DNA from: Psilocybe azurescens
Lineage: Eukaryota > Basidiomycota > Agaricomycetes > Agaricales > Agrocybaceae
NCBI GenBank assembly: GCA_023853785.1
Contig: JAJIRX010000814.1
Location: 1 to 41,180 of the forward strand
Direction of reading: 5' to 3'
DNA: 41,180 bases
Shown here one piece after another: positions 20,540 through 32,599 of the stretch (the stretch's first letter is position 1; each line of letters starts with the position of its first letter). Position numbers and translations under genes: made by a program. The notes beneath the pieces were generated by a model, which was not told the origin of the DNA, searched no databases, and worked only from the letters and a program-made list of their open reading frames with translations.

Positions 20540-22123
20540 ATGCGCGAGGGCTTTGGCTTGACCGTTCGGTTCCTCAACTTCGTCCGGCCTTTCTTACCCA
20601 TACTACCAGAAGTTTCCTAACCCAATCGCAAAGTACGCTTCCTTTCGTTAAACTTCACACAATGCGCACTGACCTTCGTACCACAAGGCGCTATCTTCCT
20701 GGTGTGCTCGCAAGGTCCCCTGTACGACTCCTGATCCCCTCTACTGGATGCGTGTTATCATTGCCTCTAACCGTGGAACGCTCATGGAACCCGGTATCAC
20801 ACCCATTATCGCCCCTGGATTGGTCATGCAGCTTTTGGGACACTCATCGATGTGTCGTGTACATTCCAATCCCCCTCCATCCGTACTCTTCTCTCTTTTC
20901 TCCCTCATCCATATATACACGCACGCAGTGAAACTGACATACTGACTAAAATTTCTCAGACTTCGCTCTCAGCATCTCCCCCTGACCAAAGCCACGGTCT
21001 ACATGGGCACAGGGCTGTACGGCCAGCTGTCTGACTTCAGGGCCGGAGTCTGCTTCTTGCTCATCATCCAGCTTCTCGTCGCCGCACTCGTTGTGATTAT
21101 CCTTGACAAGCTCCTGCGGAAGGGGTACAGTCTGGATCGGGCATCAACCTGTTCATCGTGACGAACATCTGCGTGTCGATCGTGTGGAAAGCGTTCATGC
21201 CTAGCACTGTGAACACCGGCAGAGCGCATTGACGGGCAACAAGTTCATATTGTCGCAGATGCTGGCGACTCGGTTCCCGTAGAACTTGTTTTGGGTGTTT
21301 GGGAGGTTCGTTTTGTGTTTTTTCCAAGGATGTTGAGATTTTGGCTGATGTGTTTTCATCATTCTCTTGCTACTTGTTCCTTTCCCCTTCCCTTCCATCG
21401 GATCTGCGGCTCCTCGAAGACTCCTCGCAACTCCATGTGACAGGCGGGATTGCATGCTACATGTTCCCACCGCACATGCACAAAGGAGCCGTGCTCGACC
21501 CGATCCACACGGCAATCTACATCATGTTCATGCTCAATGGGTGTGCTCTTATTAGTAAGACGTGGATTGAGATCTCTGGGAGTGGGCATCTGGATTTGGC
21601 GAAGCAGCTGAAGGATCAGCAAATGGTGCATTTTTTCTTCTTGCTCATTGGTCCCCATTTCCACGTCCTCAACGCCACGTACCTATCCATCCCCTCTATT
21701 TCTTTTTGTTTTCTTCTCTGCATATTTTCTCTATCGTTTTAACCTTTAACATGTACGCTAACTCGCTCCCCCCGCTGACAAGGTCGTGGCCGGCCACCGT
21801 GAAGGCTCAATGTACAAGGATCTAAAGCGCGTGATATCGACCGCTGCTGCATTTGGCAGAGCGATCCTGGGCTTGCTCTCTGTCGCGGCGAACCTCTCGT
21901 GTGCGATTCGGAGCGGTACAGGGGATCTTGATATCCGTTACTATTATTTATAGCTGTGAGTTTATTTCATGTCTTCGCCTTTCCCTTTTGGAGAGAGAGG
22001 GAAAGAGAGAGCAATATGGTTGCTGTTTTGGTTTGGATGTCTTTTTTTTTGGATGTAGACTGGGAGATCGACATGTGCGAATCGGGCGGGCCTGAGATGG
22101 CTGCGTTTGGTGATCTACTATAA
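20540..22123 (+). pseudogene. SEC61: Sec61 alpha (ER translocon channel), internally deleted
   Basis: Sec61 alpha forms the protein-conducting channel of the ER. Landmarks: RFLNFVRPFLPILPEVS (from 20565), DPLYWMRVIIASNRGTLMEP (~20735), GITPIIAPGLVMQLLG, TKATVYMGTGLYGQLSDF (~20985), [40 protein letters not shown] (~21165-21225), ILSQMLATRFP (~21250), GGIACYMFPPHMHKGAVLD, SKTWIEISGSG, LAKQLKDQQMV, GHREGSMYKDLKRVI, and the C-terminus ESGGPEMAAFGDLL ending at 22123. Conserved introns are still readable (e.g. GTGAGT...TGTAG before DWEID). Defects: an in-frame TAA at 20618 right after PEVS, a frame change after GPLYD, and loss of roughly 85 residues between NTGR and ILSQML, where the family has the large cytosolic loop and adjoining membrane segments. 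The missing block cannot be a simple base-call error. Confidence 0.85.
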
Positions 22124-23290
22124 ACAAATAGTCGACATCGCCTTCGCCTTCCCAACGCCGATACTTCGCATCCCTCTCCTCCTTTTCCTCACCCTCCCTT
22201 CCCTTTCTTTCTCGTTGAGTGCATATTAAATCAGGCCGGAATCGTGGTGTTGGATGGGCGTGCGTGGAATGGTGGAGGGGCGGATGCAGTATAATTTATA
22301 GTATAGTTCCGTTTGTTTGTTTGTTGTCTGCAAACAAAAAGAGCTGTGCGCCCGGGGTGTAGTGTAAGGGAGCGTTTAAACTGTCGTTGCGTGTGTGAAA
22401 GTAGGTGAGTGGATGGATGGGAATTGGGATTAGGATTAGGATTGGGATTAGGATGCATTTACGATTGGGTATGTAGAGAAGGTGAAGGTGGTATTCCTTG
22501 TGTTTTGTGCAAAATGTTATGTCTTTCGGTTATGGCTTATAATTCATTACGTCCCTTTGAGCTTTGAAAGTGATCTTTTTTTTTTTAAAAAAAAAGGATG
22601 GGGTTCACGTTTTCGTGAGGTACATAGGTAAGTTCGAACATGTTGGCGCTTGCGAGAGGGAAAGACAATCAGGTTTGGTCGACACATCCTTTCTATTGTT
22701 TGTGTCGCGCGTTGTATTGTGGCCAAAGACTCCGTTGCATGCTCGTTTCTCGTTGGCAGTTACTGAACTTTAGCTGAAATACTTTCTTTTGCTCGACTCC
22801 CTTTCTCTTCCTCGTCGACACCCCCAATCCACCAAGTCTACCCAGGCTCAAATCACCAGTATGACCTCATTAGCCTTTGTCTGAATCGCTTTTCTGGACG
22901 CAACCCCTCTAATGTTCTTGATATCGCTCTATCCATCGGTTTGCGGTACTTATGAGAGCACTTGATGGCCTATAGAGGACCCTAAAGATCATATTATCCT
23001 CCATAATCCATCTCATACATACCTCCTGTGATGTTTAAGATTTTATGCAGTTCTGTTTTTTGTCACACCCACCTTATATTTGTTTGATGATATTGCGATG
23101 ATGACAAAACAGTCTGGGCCTTTACTCACGTGCTAACCCTATCATCCTTATGGACTGTCGGGCACCCAATGGCCTTTGTTCGTCGATTACAGAATCGCGG
23201 CATATCACAGCTGTGAAACGGCCATAGCGGCGCTCCAGTCGATACCAAGCACTTTGTCAAATGTTGATGACGAACCAACGCCTTGACAAA
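22124..23290. other. Intergenic; telomere-like and hairpin motifs
   Basis: No gene supported. A hairpin TTTGTTTG / CAAACAAA (22312-22319, 22331-22338) lies ~190 bp past SEC61. A short run of GGATTA/GGGATTA units at 22424-22453 resembles degenerate telomeric TTAGGG. A T/A homopolymer block lies at 22577-22598. The rest is featureless. Confidence 0.5.
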
Positions 23291-23480
23291 TTAGCCGCCT
23301 CCCGTGCCGACTTCATGGCAAGCGGAATGCTGCCCCCTGACCGACCTCCTCCACTCCGCGATTGCCTCCAGGAACTTTTTTTACACACAGAATGACCCAA
23401 AACAGGATGAAGATGGCGGGCCATCTAACGAAGAAAAGGTTCTGAGCCATGTTCACCTGGCTAGAACTCGTGGTAAGCCT
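23291..23480 (+). other. Possible coding remnant before the GST
   Basis: Two short coding-looking pieces: LDKLAASRADFMASG (~23280) and DEDGGPSNEEKVLSHVHLAR (~23406), the latter ending before GTAAGC. Neither matches a GST N-terminal thioredoxin fold that I can recognise. Low confidence. Confidence 0.2.
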
Positions 23481-23622
23481 TTTCATGCTTGATTTCCCCT
23501 TTGCTCAATATTTCAACAAAAAATCTGCTAGAACGTAATTATCCTTGCGACCTCAATACTCTTGCTGCATACGTAAATGAAAAATAACGTCCGGGCCTCC
23601 TCCACTATTTCGAATCAGACCG

Positions 23623-24142
23623 ATGCAAGGCCAGGTCAATCAATTCAACAATGTTGCTCCTCACTTTAACGTAGCTCCAGAGCAAGTCAAGTATGCACAG
23701 AAACGTGAGTCATTTGAATATATCCACTATTAATTTGTATCTAACATGTATTTCCTTCCCAGGCTACCTCGACGAGACTCGCCAATTATACAGTGTGTTA
23801 GAGTCCCACCTGGCCGCTGAAAGCAAACCGTTCATCATGGGAGAGAAATTTACTTTGGCGGATATCAAATCATTCCCATGATACAAATTTCTTTTCTTCA
23901 TCACTTCATTTTGTAAAGTAATCTTTCCTCTGCAGGGTCAGGTGGGAAGTGGATTTGGAATTGATTTTGCAACCGAATTTTCCAATGTCGGGGTATGTCA
24001 TTATCTTCAATCAATTCACCCAATATTTTACTTTCAAATGTAGGCCTAGATCGCTCGTATAAATGCCCGCTCTGATGTTCAGGAAGGTTTGAAAATCCCA
24101 GAAAGCTTGTATACCCTACTTCCGAGATATAAATCGGTCTGA
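23623..24142 (+). pseudogene. Ure2p-type glutathione S-transferase, C-terminal half
   Basis: The GST alpha-helical domain: MQGQVNQFNNVAPHFNV (23623), then an intron starting GTGAGT at ~23703, then YLDETRQLYSVLESHL, FIMGEKFTLADIKSFP (N-capping-box region), WVRWEVDLE, ending with RINARSDVQEGLKIPESLY before TGA (24142). The intron after SFP should start with GT but reads TG-ATACAA, and the conserved Trp two codons before ARINAR reads TAG. Both fit G-to-A changes. The N-terminal thioredoxin-like glutathione-binding half is not seen upstream. A dead, partial copy. Confidence 0.75.
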
Positions 24143-24548
24143 AATTGAAGTGCCAACCACGCCGGGGAACTGTATAGCCTACGAGCCCAACAGCAGTAGA
24201 TCAGGTCTTTGTATAGCGCATTTCAATAATGTTGGAATTTTTGCTTTTTGACAAAGCATCAAATTGGAATTTGGCATTCGTAAGAAGCGGCATCGCACAA
24301 CACGTACTTAATCATGAAAAAAAAAAACGATATAAGGAGCCTATCTGTGTATACTTAGAGCATAAAAACGCAGACGAGTTGGAAGCGATGACGGGAATTC
24401 AAGAAGGCCGATCTGAGAGCCAAAACATAAAAAATAAAAAATAAATAAATGACATTTGCGAAGAATGAGGCGGTAAGACAACTGATCGTCACCATAGACC
24501 GCAACCAAGTGAGCAGAGAGCTGAATCAGACGGCAACCGATGGTTATC
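24143..24548. other. Intergenic; no gene seen
   Basis: AT-rich with poly-A runs (24316, 24427). Short open frames have no recognisable content. Confidence 0.4.
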
Positions 24549-24943
24549 CTATTTGTTGAAAAAAAGATTACCGAAATGGCCGATGACAAAGGAAGGGCGA
24601 AAGACGAAAGAAGGGGATCTCGTAACGGCAAGAAGAACGAAAACAGACCGACGGAACACCATGAAGAATACAAAGGGATCAGATGTCGTTGTAGTCCCGA
24701 CTAAAAATAAAAATAAAAAATTTTGATACGAAAAACGATACGTACCAGGAGAAGCTTCAACATCCAGGCCAGGACCGACGACCACCGTACTTGGAGAACT
24801 TGGTTTTTAACCCGTAGTCGCTCCAGATCCACCGTTTGCTCCAACTTGACCAATACTGGACCATAGACGTGCTCCCCAGATTGTGAAGACTGTAAAGGGG
24901 AAGAAGAGCGAGCGGCGGCGATTGTAGTTATAGAACCACTCAT
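24549..24943 (-). CDS. Hypothetical protein, minus strand
   Basis: Not recognised. ATG at 24943 opens MSGSITTIAAARSSSPLQSS, followed by a possibly helical stretch around VLVKLEQTVDLERLRVKNQV. A plausible donor GTACGT (~24745) and acceptor TTTTTAG (~24705) would define an intron in a T-rich stretch, with a hydrophobic continuation. The start context and Ser-rich N-terminus are ordinary. The rest of the gene, if real, is not clear. Confidence 0.3.
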
Positions 24944-26780
24944 CTTGAGATGTGAATAGTGCTCCCAGCGTCATGTTGTAGTAAAATCGCTAAACAGGGA
25001 CGCGTGCGGTGAACGGAAATGGTGAAAGGGGCGAATCGATGCAAGTAGCAAGTACGTTGAATATGAAAAGAGAGCCTGGGTACGGATCAGCTCGCGGTCA
25101 ATGTGCCAGATCGGTAATCGGTGAGTCGGATAGTCGATTGTCTAAAGTATCACTCAGTCCCGCTGCTCCTGCTTGTGCTGCCTTAGATTGATGTTCAGTG
25201 CTCAGTGCTCAGGATAATGGTATGCAGTAACTACTACCAAGAGAGATTGGTGATGGACGTGCTGTTACTATCTCCAAAGCTGGAAGAGCTGCATGGGCAT
25301 CTACGGTGAGGGTCCCGAGAGTAAAGAAATGGACAGGAGCCTCAGGACATCGAGATTGCAGGCCTCAGTCCTCATGTGCACCATCGGCGCGGGCCAGTTT
25401 CTCCTCTCTTACTTATGACCATTCTAAGTTCCTGCATGTGGTGGTATGTGATGGCTGGCGTAAGCGCTGTGGGAGTGAGCATCGGAGAGAAGAGCGTAGC
25501 TCAGTTCGTACGTCCTGAGTGGCAGTGAGATAGAGTTCTAGGGAAAGCGCACAAAACAAATTTTTCATTCGGGTACGGCTGGATAACCCTGGTCACTCCC
25601 TAACCCCGTCAAGCGCATCATGATCATGCATCAGTGGCATTTTGAAAAAGTCTTGGCATTCACTTGAGGGCTGCTCAATTCTAACTTGGTCAGATCGCGG
25701 TCCCCTACCTTGGCTTAGTATCTACTTACATATAAGATTTTGGCCCAGTCTTCCTGGGCCACTCGCCGCTTCGTCTTTGGTTGCCCTCAGCACCTCAGAG
25801 GGCCCTCATGATACAAGCACCCATGCCCATACCCATATACCCCCCCTCCATTGTGTAACCTTTGTTTCTTGCCTTCAGTCTGATAAGTTTAGGTAGTGGG
25901 AGAGCTCTGAGTGGTTCGGGAGGATCTATTTGGGCCAAGATGAGTACTGGTCATTTTGTTTGATGCTTGAAGTTACGTGGAATGGCCAATTTGGGTAGCT
26001 GGAAGATAGCAAGAAAGGATGGCATACCTACAGAACACGTACGTCCACATGACTCTTTATTATACTCTGCCCACAATACAACAAGAAGACCGCGTACCGG
26101 TGTACTGAGTGGGATATAGAGAAGTAGCCTGGTAGCCATGTACAATCACAACTGTAGTTCGTAACTTCCCTCATCCGTACATGGGCTGAAACAAATAAAT
26201 AAGATGGTAAGAATAGATATCGAGATCGTAGGATGTAAAAACTAAACAGAATCATCCAATCCAGATGTGGAGGATACGTCCACACATATCATGAATAGTT
26301 GATATAATGAGGGCATTACGGAAGATGGGAGAAGGGCCGTACACGCTGACACATTTGATGATATACAGTACGCTGTGGATGGTGGTATGTGGCTTTGCTT
26401 TTGCTTTTTGCTCTTTTTATTTTTTTTGTAGAATCTACATGACCTACTATCTCCTACCACTCTCGTTTATTCCCTGCTCCTTTCTTCTCCCTTTTCCTTT
26501 TCTTTCCCATCCCCACCACATTCACTCTTGCACCATGATATTTATCTGCATACGTCCCATCCATTAATCCCTCCATTCCTTCTATGAAACTACAGGTCCA
26601 TTATAGTAGCTACAACGTAAGCCTCATCTCGCGTGCGCAAACCATTCTCGCACTGTCCACCATCTTATCCACCCCATTCTTGGACTAGACACTGACCGCG
26701 ACGGTGAGCGCACGCTGCTCCTTGTATACTTCGCCGATGAGGACAGCAAGCACAATTTAAGGACTCACACATAGATCTCG
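24944..26780. other. No gene supported
   Basis: Mixed sequence with several short open frames of no recognisable content. A small triplicated motif (TGCTCAG or TTCAG type) occurs near 25195-25212. Pyrimidine-rich stretches near 26460-26530 look like introns or untranslated sequence. Confidence 0.4.
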
Positions 26781-26784
26781 ACGC

Positions 26785-26880
26785 TCGTCCATTCGCATTC
26801 GTTGGCGTCAGCATTGAAGAAGGGGGTGGTGGGCCAATTCGCGGAGTCGCTGACGTTGTCTGCGCCTCGTCGCCTCATAT
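26785..26880 (-). other. Possible exon, minus strand
   Basis: Reads SANWPTTPFFNADANECEW and TSVEIY before a GTGTGAGTC donor-like site on the minus strand, with a further piece (LAVLIGEVYKEQRALTVAV) near 26700-26755. Looks coding but is not recognised. Confidence 0.25.
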
Positions 26881-27198
26881 CACGTTCTCGGGTGTCCCTG
26901 GTGCTCTAGATGCTACGCCGTTACTCCCACAAACACAACACGTACTAGGACAAAGACACCAAAAACGACACAGGAACAAGAAACAGCAGGAGCAGGAGAC
27001 CCCCGCTCCTGCTTGGGAGGAACCACACGATATCCTACAACTAGTTCTTTAATAGTCCGATTTAGAGGCGTGCGGATTGGATTGCCTACATGGGGTGTCG
27101 ATGTCGGTGCTTCGACTGGCGCTGGTGTGACAGGGGGTGTTGGAGGTGTGGGTGCGAGGGATGGGGAAACAAGTGATAGTAAAGATGTCGATGAGGAA

Positions 27199-30140
27199 GG
27201 GAGGAGACGCATTGTGAGAGTGAAGGTGTTTAACGATTTCTGTGGAAATTTCATTCCCAGCGCGGTCTGTTGTGCTTTCTTTACTTTTACTTAGTTGCAA
27301 CAAGGCTAAACCTTGTATTCTATTCCGCACTGCTCTCTCCTATCCCGCTCGCTTCGATTCTTACGACAAATTCTAATGAACGAACATGACTGCTATGAAT
27401 AAATGGAGCAGCGCAAGCAGCGGCTCATCGAGACTGAGATGGAGCAGGCTGCCAAGGAAGCTGAGCCCCCCATATGACCGACGTTCGTCTCACTCTCTTC
27501 CCCAGTATCACACCATTAAAAAGTTTATGTGTTTCGCAGGAGCAAAGGCAGCTACTGATGCAACCGTTTGCCACCGTGAAAGCCAGATTCGCTGATCTCG
27601 ACGGTCTGCGTTGGACACAAACTGCGCTGTGCAAGCTCCAGGTGCCGTGCCCCGTCCCCTACTTGTGCCCTGTGTGCTTATAAACATTCTTCGTCCATTC
27701 AAGCCACGGTCTGCTGTTGCCCGTCTCGCCTCTCCCTCCAACAACGCCAATGGCAATGTCAATGGCACCGCTCATACCACTACCAACAGCAACAGCAACA
27801 CATTCGTAGTCTTCAACAACGCCGACCTTGCCTCCTTCTCCGTAGATAACACCATCCGCGTCTCCTCTTCCTCCTCTTCCTTGCGCCTGCCGTTTGCGCC
27901 CTCCATGTCCTCCCCCTCCCCTTCCTCTCATCCCCTATCTGCGGCCCTTACTTCGTGCTTGCCAATCCCGGATCCTCCATATCGCTATTGAGACGGCACC
28001 CCGCGCGCTTCCCCATCAAAGGTCTCTTCGCAGCCCCAGCCCTGCCGTCCCAGGCCCGTCGCGATCGGGTCAGGGTCAGAGTCACGGTCTAGGTCTGGCA
28101 GGCGGAGACGGATCGGAGCGGGGTACGTTCCCCGCGGGCGTCAAACCTCCGCAGCATTTACCTTTACCTTTAATGCCGAGCGAACTGCGGATCTCGGACG
28201 ATGTCATGCGCGGCCTGGGTGTTGATGGGGATGAGTATGAAGACTGGATGAGGACAGGGACGATGAACACGAGGACGAGGACGAAGACTACGAGGAAGGG
28301 GGACGGGGACGAGGACGGGCGGGATGACGAGGACTACAGGGATGATGACGATGATGATATTACGGAAGTCAACTTCCCCGCCTCGACATTGACTTTGCGT
28401 CCACTGAGCATACAGGGCCACACTCTTGCTCATACCTCCACTCCGCTCTCGCTCCCGTCTCCGCCCGCCTGGCCTGACACTGACACCGACCTACCGCCTC
28501 CTATCGCCATCGGAGCATACACATAAGCATGTATTCGAGCAGGGGCGCAGCCCACACTCGAACTCGAACCCCATTGTGGAGGGCGGAACCAATGCTGCAG
28601 TCGCATACCACCACCACCGACACGAACAAGAATGGGAACATGCTGTTCGCGAGCGCGAGCATGAACGTGGGCAGCGGAAGGGACAGGGACAGGGACAGGG
28701 GCGGCAGCCGACTCTACAAGGCCATGCGGTGACACGCCAGAAACCCATGACAACGCAACGACAAAGAGCGAAGAGCTCGTTTTGCATCGCGATGTGCCGC
28801 CTCCGCCTTCTTCCGCCCTGAGTTCGGGTTTGGGTTCCATCCTTACTTCCATTTCCACTTCGAGTTTGACTTTGACGTCCACTTTGACACTCCCCTTTCC
28901 TTCTAGCGTAACTGCAACTCCTCTATTCTCCCCTGACTCGGACACAGGCGCAGCCCTCGACGATGCAAACGCAAACTCTAACGAGGAAGACGAAGACGAA
29001 GACGTGCTCTCCCTCTCCCTCCTCCCCCCTCGCCATCTCCATTCGCACCATCGCTGAGGGAATGCAGATCTCCAGCTATAACATTAACACCAACATCATA
29101 CGCGCATATGGTTGCATCTGCCGCTTCGTCGCCGTCAGCATCGTCATTCTCATCGACTGCCCTGAGCTCTGTGATGTCACCGGCGGCAGCGGCATGGGAG
29201 CAGGAGTACGCGCGTCTCAGCACGGACATGGACACAAACACGGACACGAGAGCAAGGGCGTCGTGATCGGTGCGGGAGAGGTTGTGGGTGTTTCTAGGTG
29301 GGGGCGGGGACGCCGACGCCGACTGCAACGGTGAGCCGTTGTGATCTTCTTTTAATCCATCTCATTCTTCTTCTCACGACAGCAATAACAGCAGCAATAT
29401 TGACAGCAGCAGCAGCAGCAGCAAGGCACTGCATACATTCATCATAGACTCTTTTCCGATCTGTACTACAACTGCAACTGCGTCTACATCTACACCTATG
29501 ACTTCACGATCAGGTTCTCATTCTCATTCTCGTAATCCCACTTCCAGATATTACACATACCCTGACGTTAACACACACCCGCATTCCCATTCTTATCACT
29601 CGTCCGCCTCCGCCTACAACAACAATAACTATCACGAAGACCGCGACCAAGAGGATGACCAAGTGGATGACGACTCCTGTTCTATAGATGAAGATGGGGA
29701 TAGGGGATACGATGACGTTTGCGTCCATGTCTATATCATTGAACCCATACCTGAATGCAAGTCCAAGTCCAAGGGCGGATTCGGCAACAACGGTGGCGGC
29801 GGCTGTCCCAGACTCGCGCTCGGACACACCAAGCACGAGCACGAGCATGAGCACGAGGGGGTTGAGGAACGATAGCGCAACGATGACGACGATGCAGGTA
29901 TGAGGCGAAGTTGGAGTTGGAGTTGGAGGTACAAGTTGAACAGGCAGCACGCACGCACAGAGTGTGGGTGTGGGTGGTTGGTGGTTGTGGGTGTGTCGGT
30001 GACACAGGGGCACGGGAATGGGCGTGCGAGTGCGAATAGGACGGGAGTAGGATCGAAATACGAGGGAGGAGGACTGAGGCTGAGGGCTGAGGGTTCTATC
30101 CCCTATCGTCAGTGCCGGTGTCGGAAGCTGGGTCATGGGT
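27199..30140 (+). pseudogene. Low-complexity protein of unknown function, copy B
   Basis: Paralogue of the gene at 19326-20456. It shares the 5' flank (from GGGAGGAGACGCATTG), an ATG context at 27386, the charged piece MEQRKQRLIETEMEQAAKEA (~27403), the exon EQRQLLMQPFATVKARFADL (~27540), Asn/Ser/Thr-rich text, the ALDDANANSNEEDEDED tract (~28950) and LTPTSYAHMVASAA (~29080). Copy B has ~600 bp not seen in copy A (27950-28560), with CGPYFVLANPGSSISLLRRH (~27940) and Asp/Glu-rich segments, and continues into a CAG-repeat and His/Ser/Tyr-rich stretch (29340-29875). Frames shift repeatedly, so no full model is possible. It lacks the adjacent PCNA, so the duplication took only one side of the divergent pair or later lost the other. 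Confidence 0.45.
29387..29428 (+). repeat. CAG/CAA microsatellite
   Basis: An interrupted run of CAG and CAA/AAT triplets ending in seven consecutive CAG-type triplets. In the matching frame it would encode polyglutamine or polyserine within the low-complexity copy B region. Confidence 0.85.
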
Positions 30141-30235
30141 CCTGTTAATGCTAGCTCTTGGTATCAATCCAAACCCGGACAGAGGGAGGCAACTGCCACA
30201 CTTGTACGCGGCGTGTGCCCTTTACGCTTTACTCA

Positions 30236-30251
30236 ATACTGTATACAGTAT
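30236..30251. repeat. Perfect 16-bp palindrome
   Basis: ATACTGTATACAGTAT is its own reverse complement. It could be a dimeric protein-binding site or a chance event. Confidence 0.8.
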
Positions 30252-30560
30252 CTACGTTCTCGACAGCCCGGTTGTCAGCGACTGTCCATTCGTGACTCAC
30301 TGTCATTTTCGGTACTACAGTGTGCGTGAGGGAAGGGGAAGGGACGGGGGTGTTGCATGTGCGCTCCTTTCTTTTACATTGTTGATGCTCATCTCCATAC
30401 ATTGTCTTCCACGCTCTATGTGTAGCAATATGTACACAATAATGTGTTTCTCACCTCTACATAGCGACATAGACTAATCATGCATGAATGACACAGAGTC
30501 ACCAAAAGAACCATCTGTGGCAGCTGAAATTTTGTGTCTAGGGCTAGAAATACTAGGCTT

Positions 30561-31459
30561 TTAAAACATGAAAAGGGCCCTGGCTTTCGCCAGCCAGCCC
30601 ATGTTGCTGACGCTGTTGGAGACTTTGGTCAGCGAGCTGGTAGCCTGGACAGTTGTGTGCCATGACCTGGTCACCACAGGCCCATTGTCTTTGCAAACTG
30701 ATTCCACCATTGCTTCTTGGACTGACACATCAATAATGACAGATGATTCCATTGTCTGTGCACTCGTAGGCGGAATAATCCTGGTGGACTGCAACCAGCT
30801 GAGCCGCCGTGGGATGATCCCGGAGGAGATGCTTGGGCGGGCTGCTATGTGGTGCATTTGCGTGACGTGGGTGTCGTCTTCACTATGTGCATGGTCATTC
30901 GAATAGGCTGATGCCCCAGAAGCGATGGAACCAGTGCTGGCATTCTAAAATAGAACAAATTTATAAGAATAGAAGCATCAGTCAACAGTTGAAACTCACA
31001 TACCGCCAATTGGGTTTGAAAAAACGGCGAATTGGAAGTGATTTTCATCAGCGAAGGCGTTGTGGGCCGTTTGTTCTCCACTGTTGAAGCACTTTCCACA
31101 GGCTGTGGGAGGTTTAAGTGGGGGCTCATGATATGCAGGGAAGCAGAAGCAGACACACCTGACCTATCCTTGATATCGAGATGCTGGCTTGCTGTCTGTG
31201 TCTGCACCTTTTGATGGCAAGAGAGCTTGCAGGCCTCCCATCTGGAGAATGACCCAGATAAAATCCAGGGCCGGTAAGCTGTTCTTGAGCCTTCTGTTTG
31301 ATCTCCCTTTCCAATTGTTGAAATATCTATCATATGGCTGCTGAATGTAAGTACATGGAAGATGCAACTGTAATTTGAATAACACGTACCTTTTCGAGCA
31401 GTTCGAGGTCTCCATCCATACTCTCTATTGAGGAATCTACCTTTTAACGAGAACGGCAC
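30561..31459 (-). other. Candidate hypothetical gene, minus strand
   Basis: Not recognised. A piece ending MDGDLELLEK before GTACGT (~31395) is followed by a ~50-nt intron-like gap and a coiled segment IFQQLEREIKQKAQEQL, continuing GPGFYLGHSPDGR (~31250-31325). Further Ser/Thr-rich open sequence continues to ~31000, and another open stretch spans 30561-30857. Frames do not connect cleanly. Confidence 0.3.
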
Positions 31460-32590
31460 GTTGAATAAGAGGGATTATGAGTGTGAGCTGGATGTTGGGT
31501 GATAATGCTGGGGAGAGAACTAGGCATTATTAGTTCAGGCACCTCAGAATCCCACGTTATCATTCTGTCTCCAGTTTGGACTCCGCCACATAGCTTATTA
31601 TGAAATCGTCCATGGTTCTATGATCGGTCCATCATGCAAAACGAGCAGGCACTGCAGTCCATAGATCCCAATAAATGCTATTGCCTTTCTTGTACATTTT
31701 TAGACCTTATTATTGTTGAAAGCAAACAAGTGAAAACCGTAGGATTGGCAGGTAACTCAATTATTCAATGAATAGAATAATCTATCTACTGGTTACTCAA
31801 TTACCAAATGTCAGATCAATCTAAGGTCCTATTACCAGCACGTTCCTTAGTCACTACAAGAAAGGTAACCACTTGAATAGTAAGTATAGTAAAATATTAC
31901 AGTGGATTGATTAATCAAACGAGAGCAATTCAATGTTCAGTAGATTAATCCAAGTCAATAGAAATAAATTGAACAGAATTCCCAAGAAAGAATGAAACAA
32001 TTGTATTCAACAGGATAGCGAAACGATGAAAAGTACACAATAATGAGAGGAAAAGATAGAAACAATGGGAGAGAATATATTATGAGGATAGAACTGCAAC
32101 CATATCTGCAGTGGCGTCCATTGTTCAATATATTCCAAATTGCTGTGCAATATATCATTGCTAAAAAAAGCAGGCATTGAGGCAAAGACACTATACACCA
32201 CATATTTGAGAATTATAACGTGAAATAAGTCAATTCAGAGTTGGCTGCCGTACACACAAGAAACGTAATGTGATAATCGCTTTGGAGATCACTTGTTCAA
32301 TTAACTAAAAATACCTACATAACTCAGTCATTGTCCGAACGGGTTTGCTTGATACATATGTTCTAAAGATGTGCTTGGGTGGGCCCGCAAACTGTCTTAT
32401 GTGCTTGCAACAATTCATTTACTATGACGCCGTTGGACCAAAGAATACTTTCCTACACGTTGCCTGGAGTGGTCGTACTTCAAATTAAGATTGAGCACCT
32501 TGTGCGTGCAATTTATTCTATACTAACACTTTAGTTCACGTCTGTGCAGTTTATTATCCAGTCTGTGCCGGGTCCATGGCAGTCTGTGTC
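31460..32590. other. AT-rich tract without genes
   Basis: Clearly more AT-rich than its neighbours from ~31690 to 32330, with many stops in all frames. No tRNA or repeat unit recognised. It may be an old transposon relic. Confidence 0.45.
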
Positions 32591-32599
32591 TATCCATTC

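Noticed and set aside
22424..22453. Interstitial telomere
   Set aside because: Only about five degenerate GGATTA/GGGATTA units; too short and imperfect to claim.
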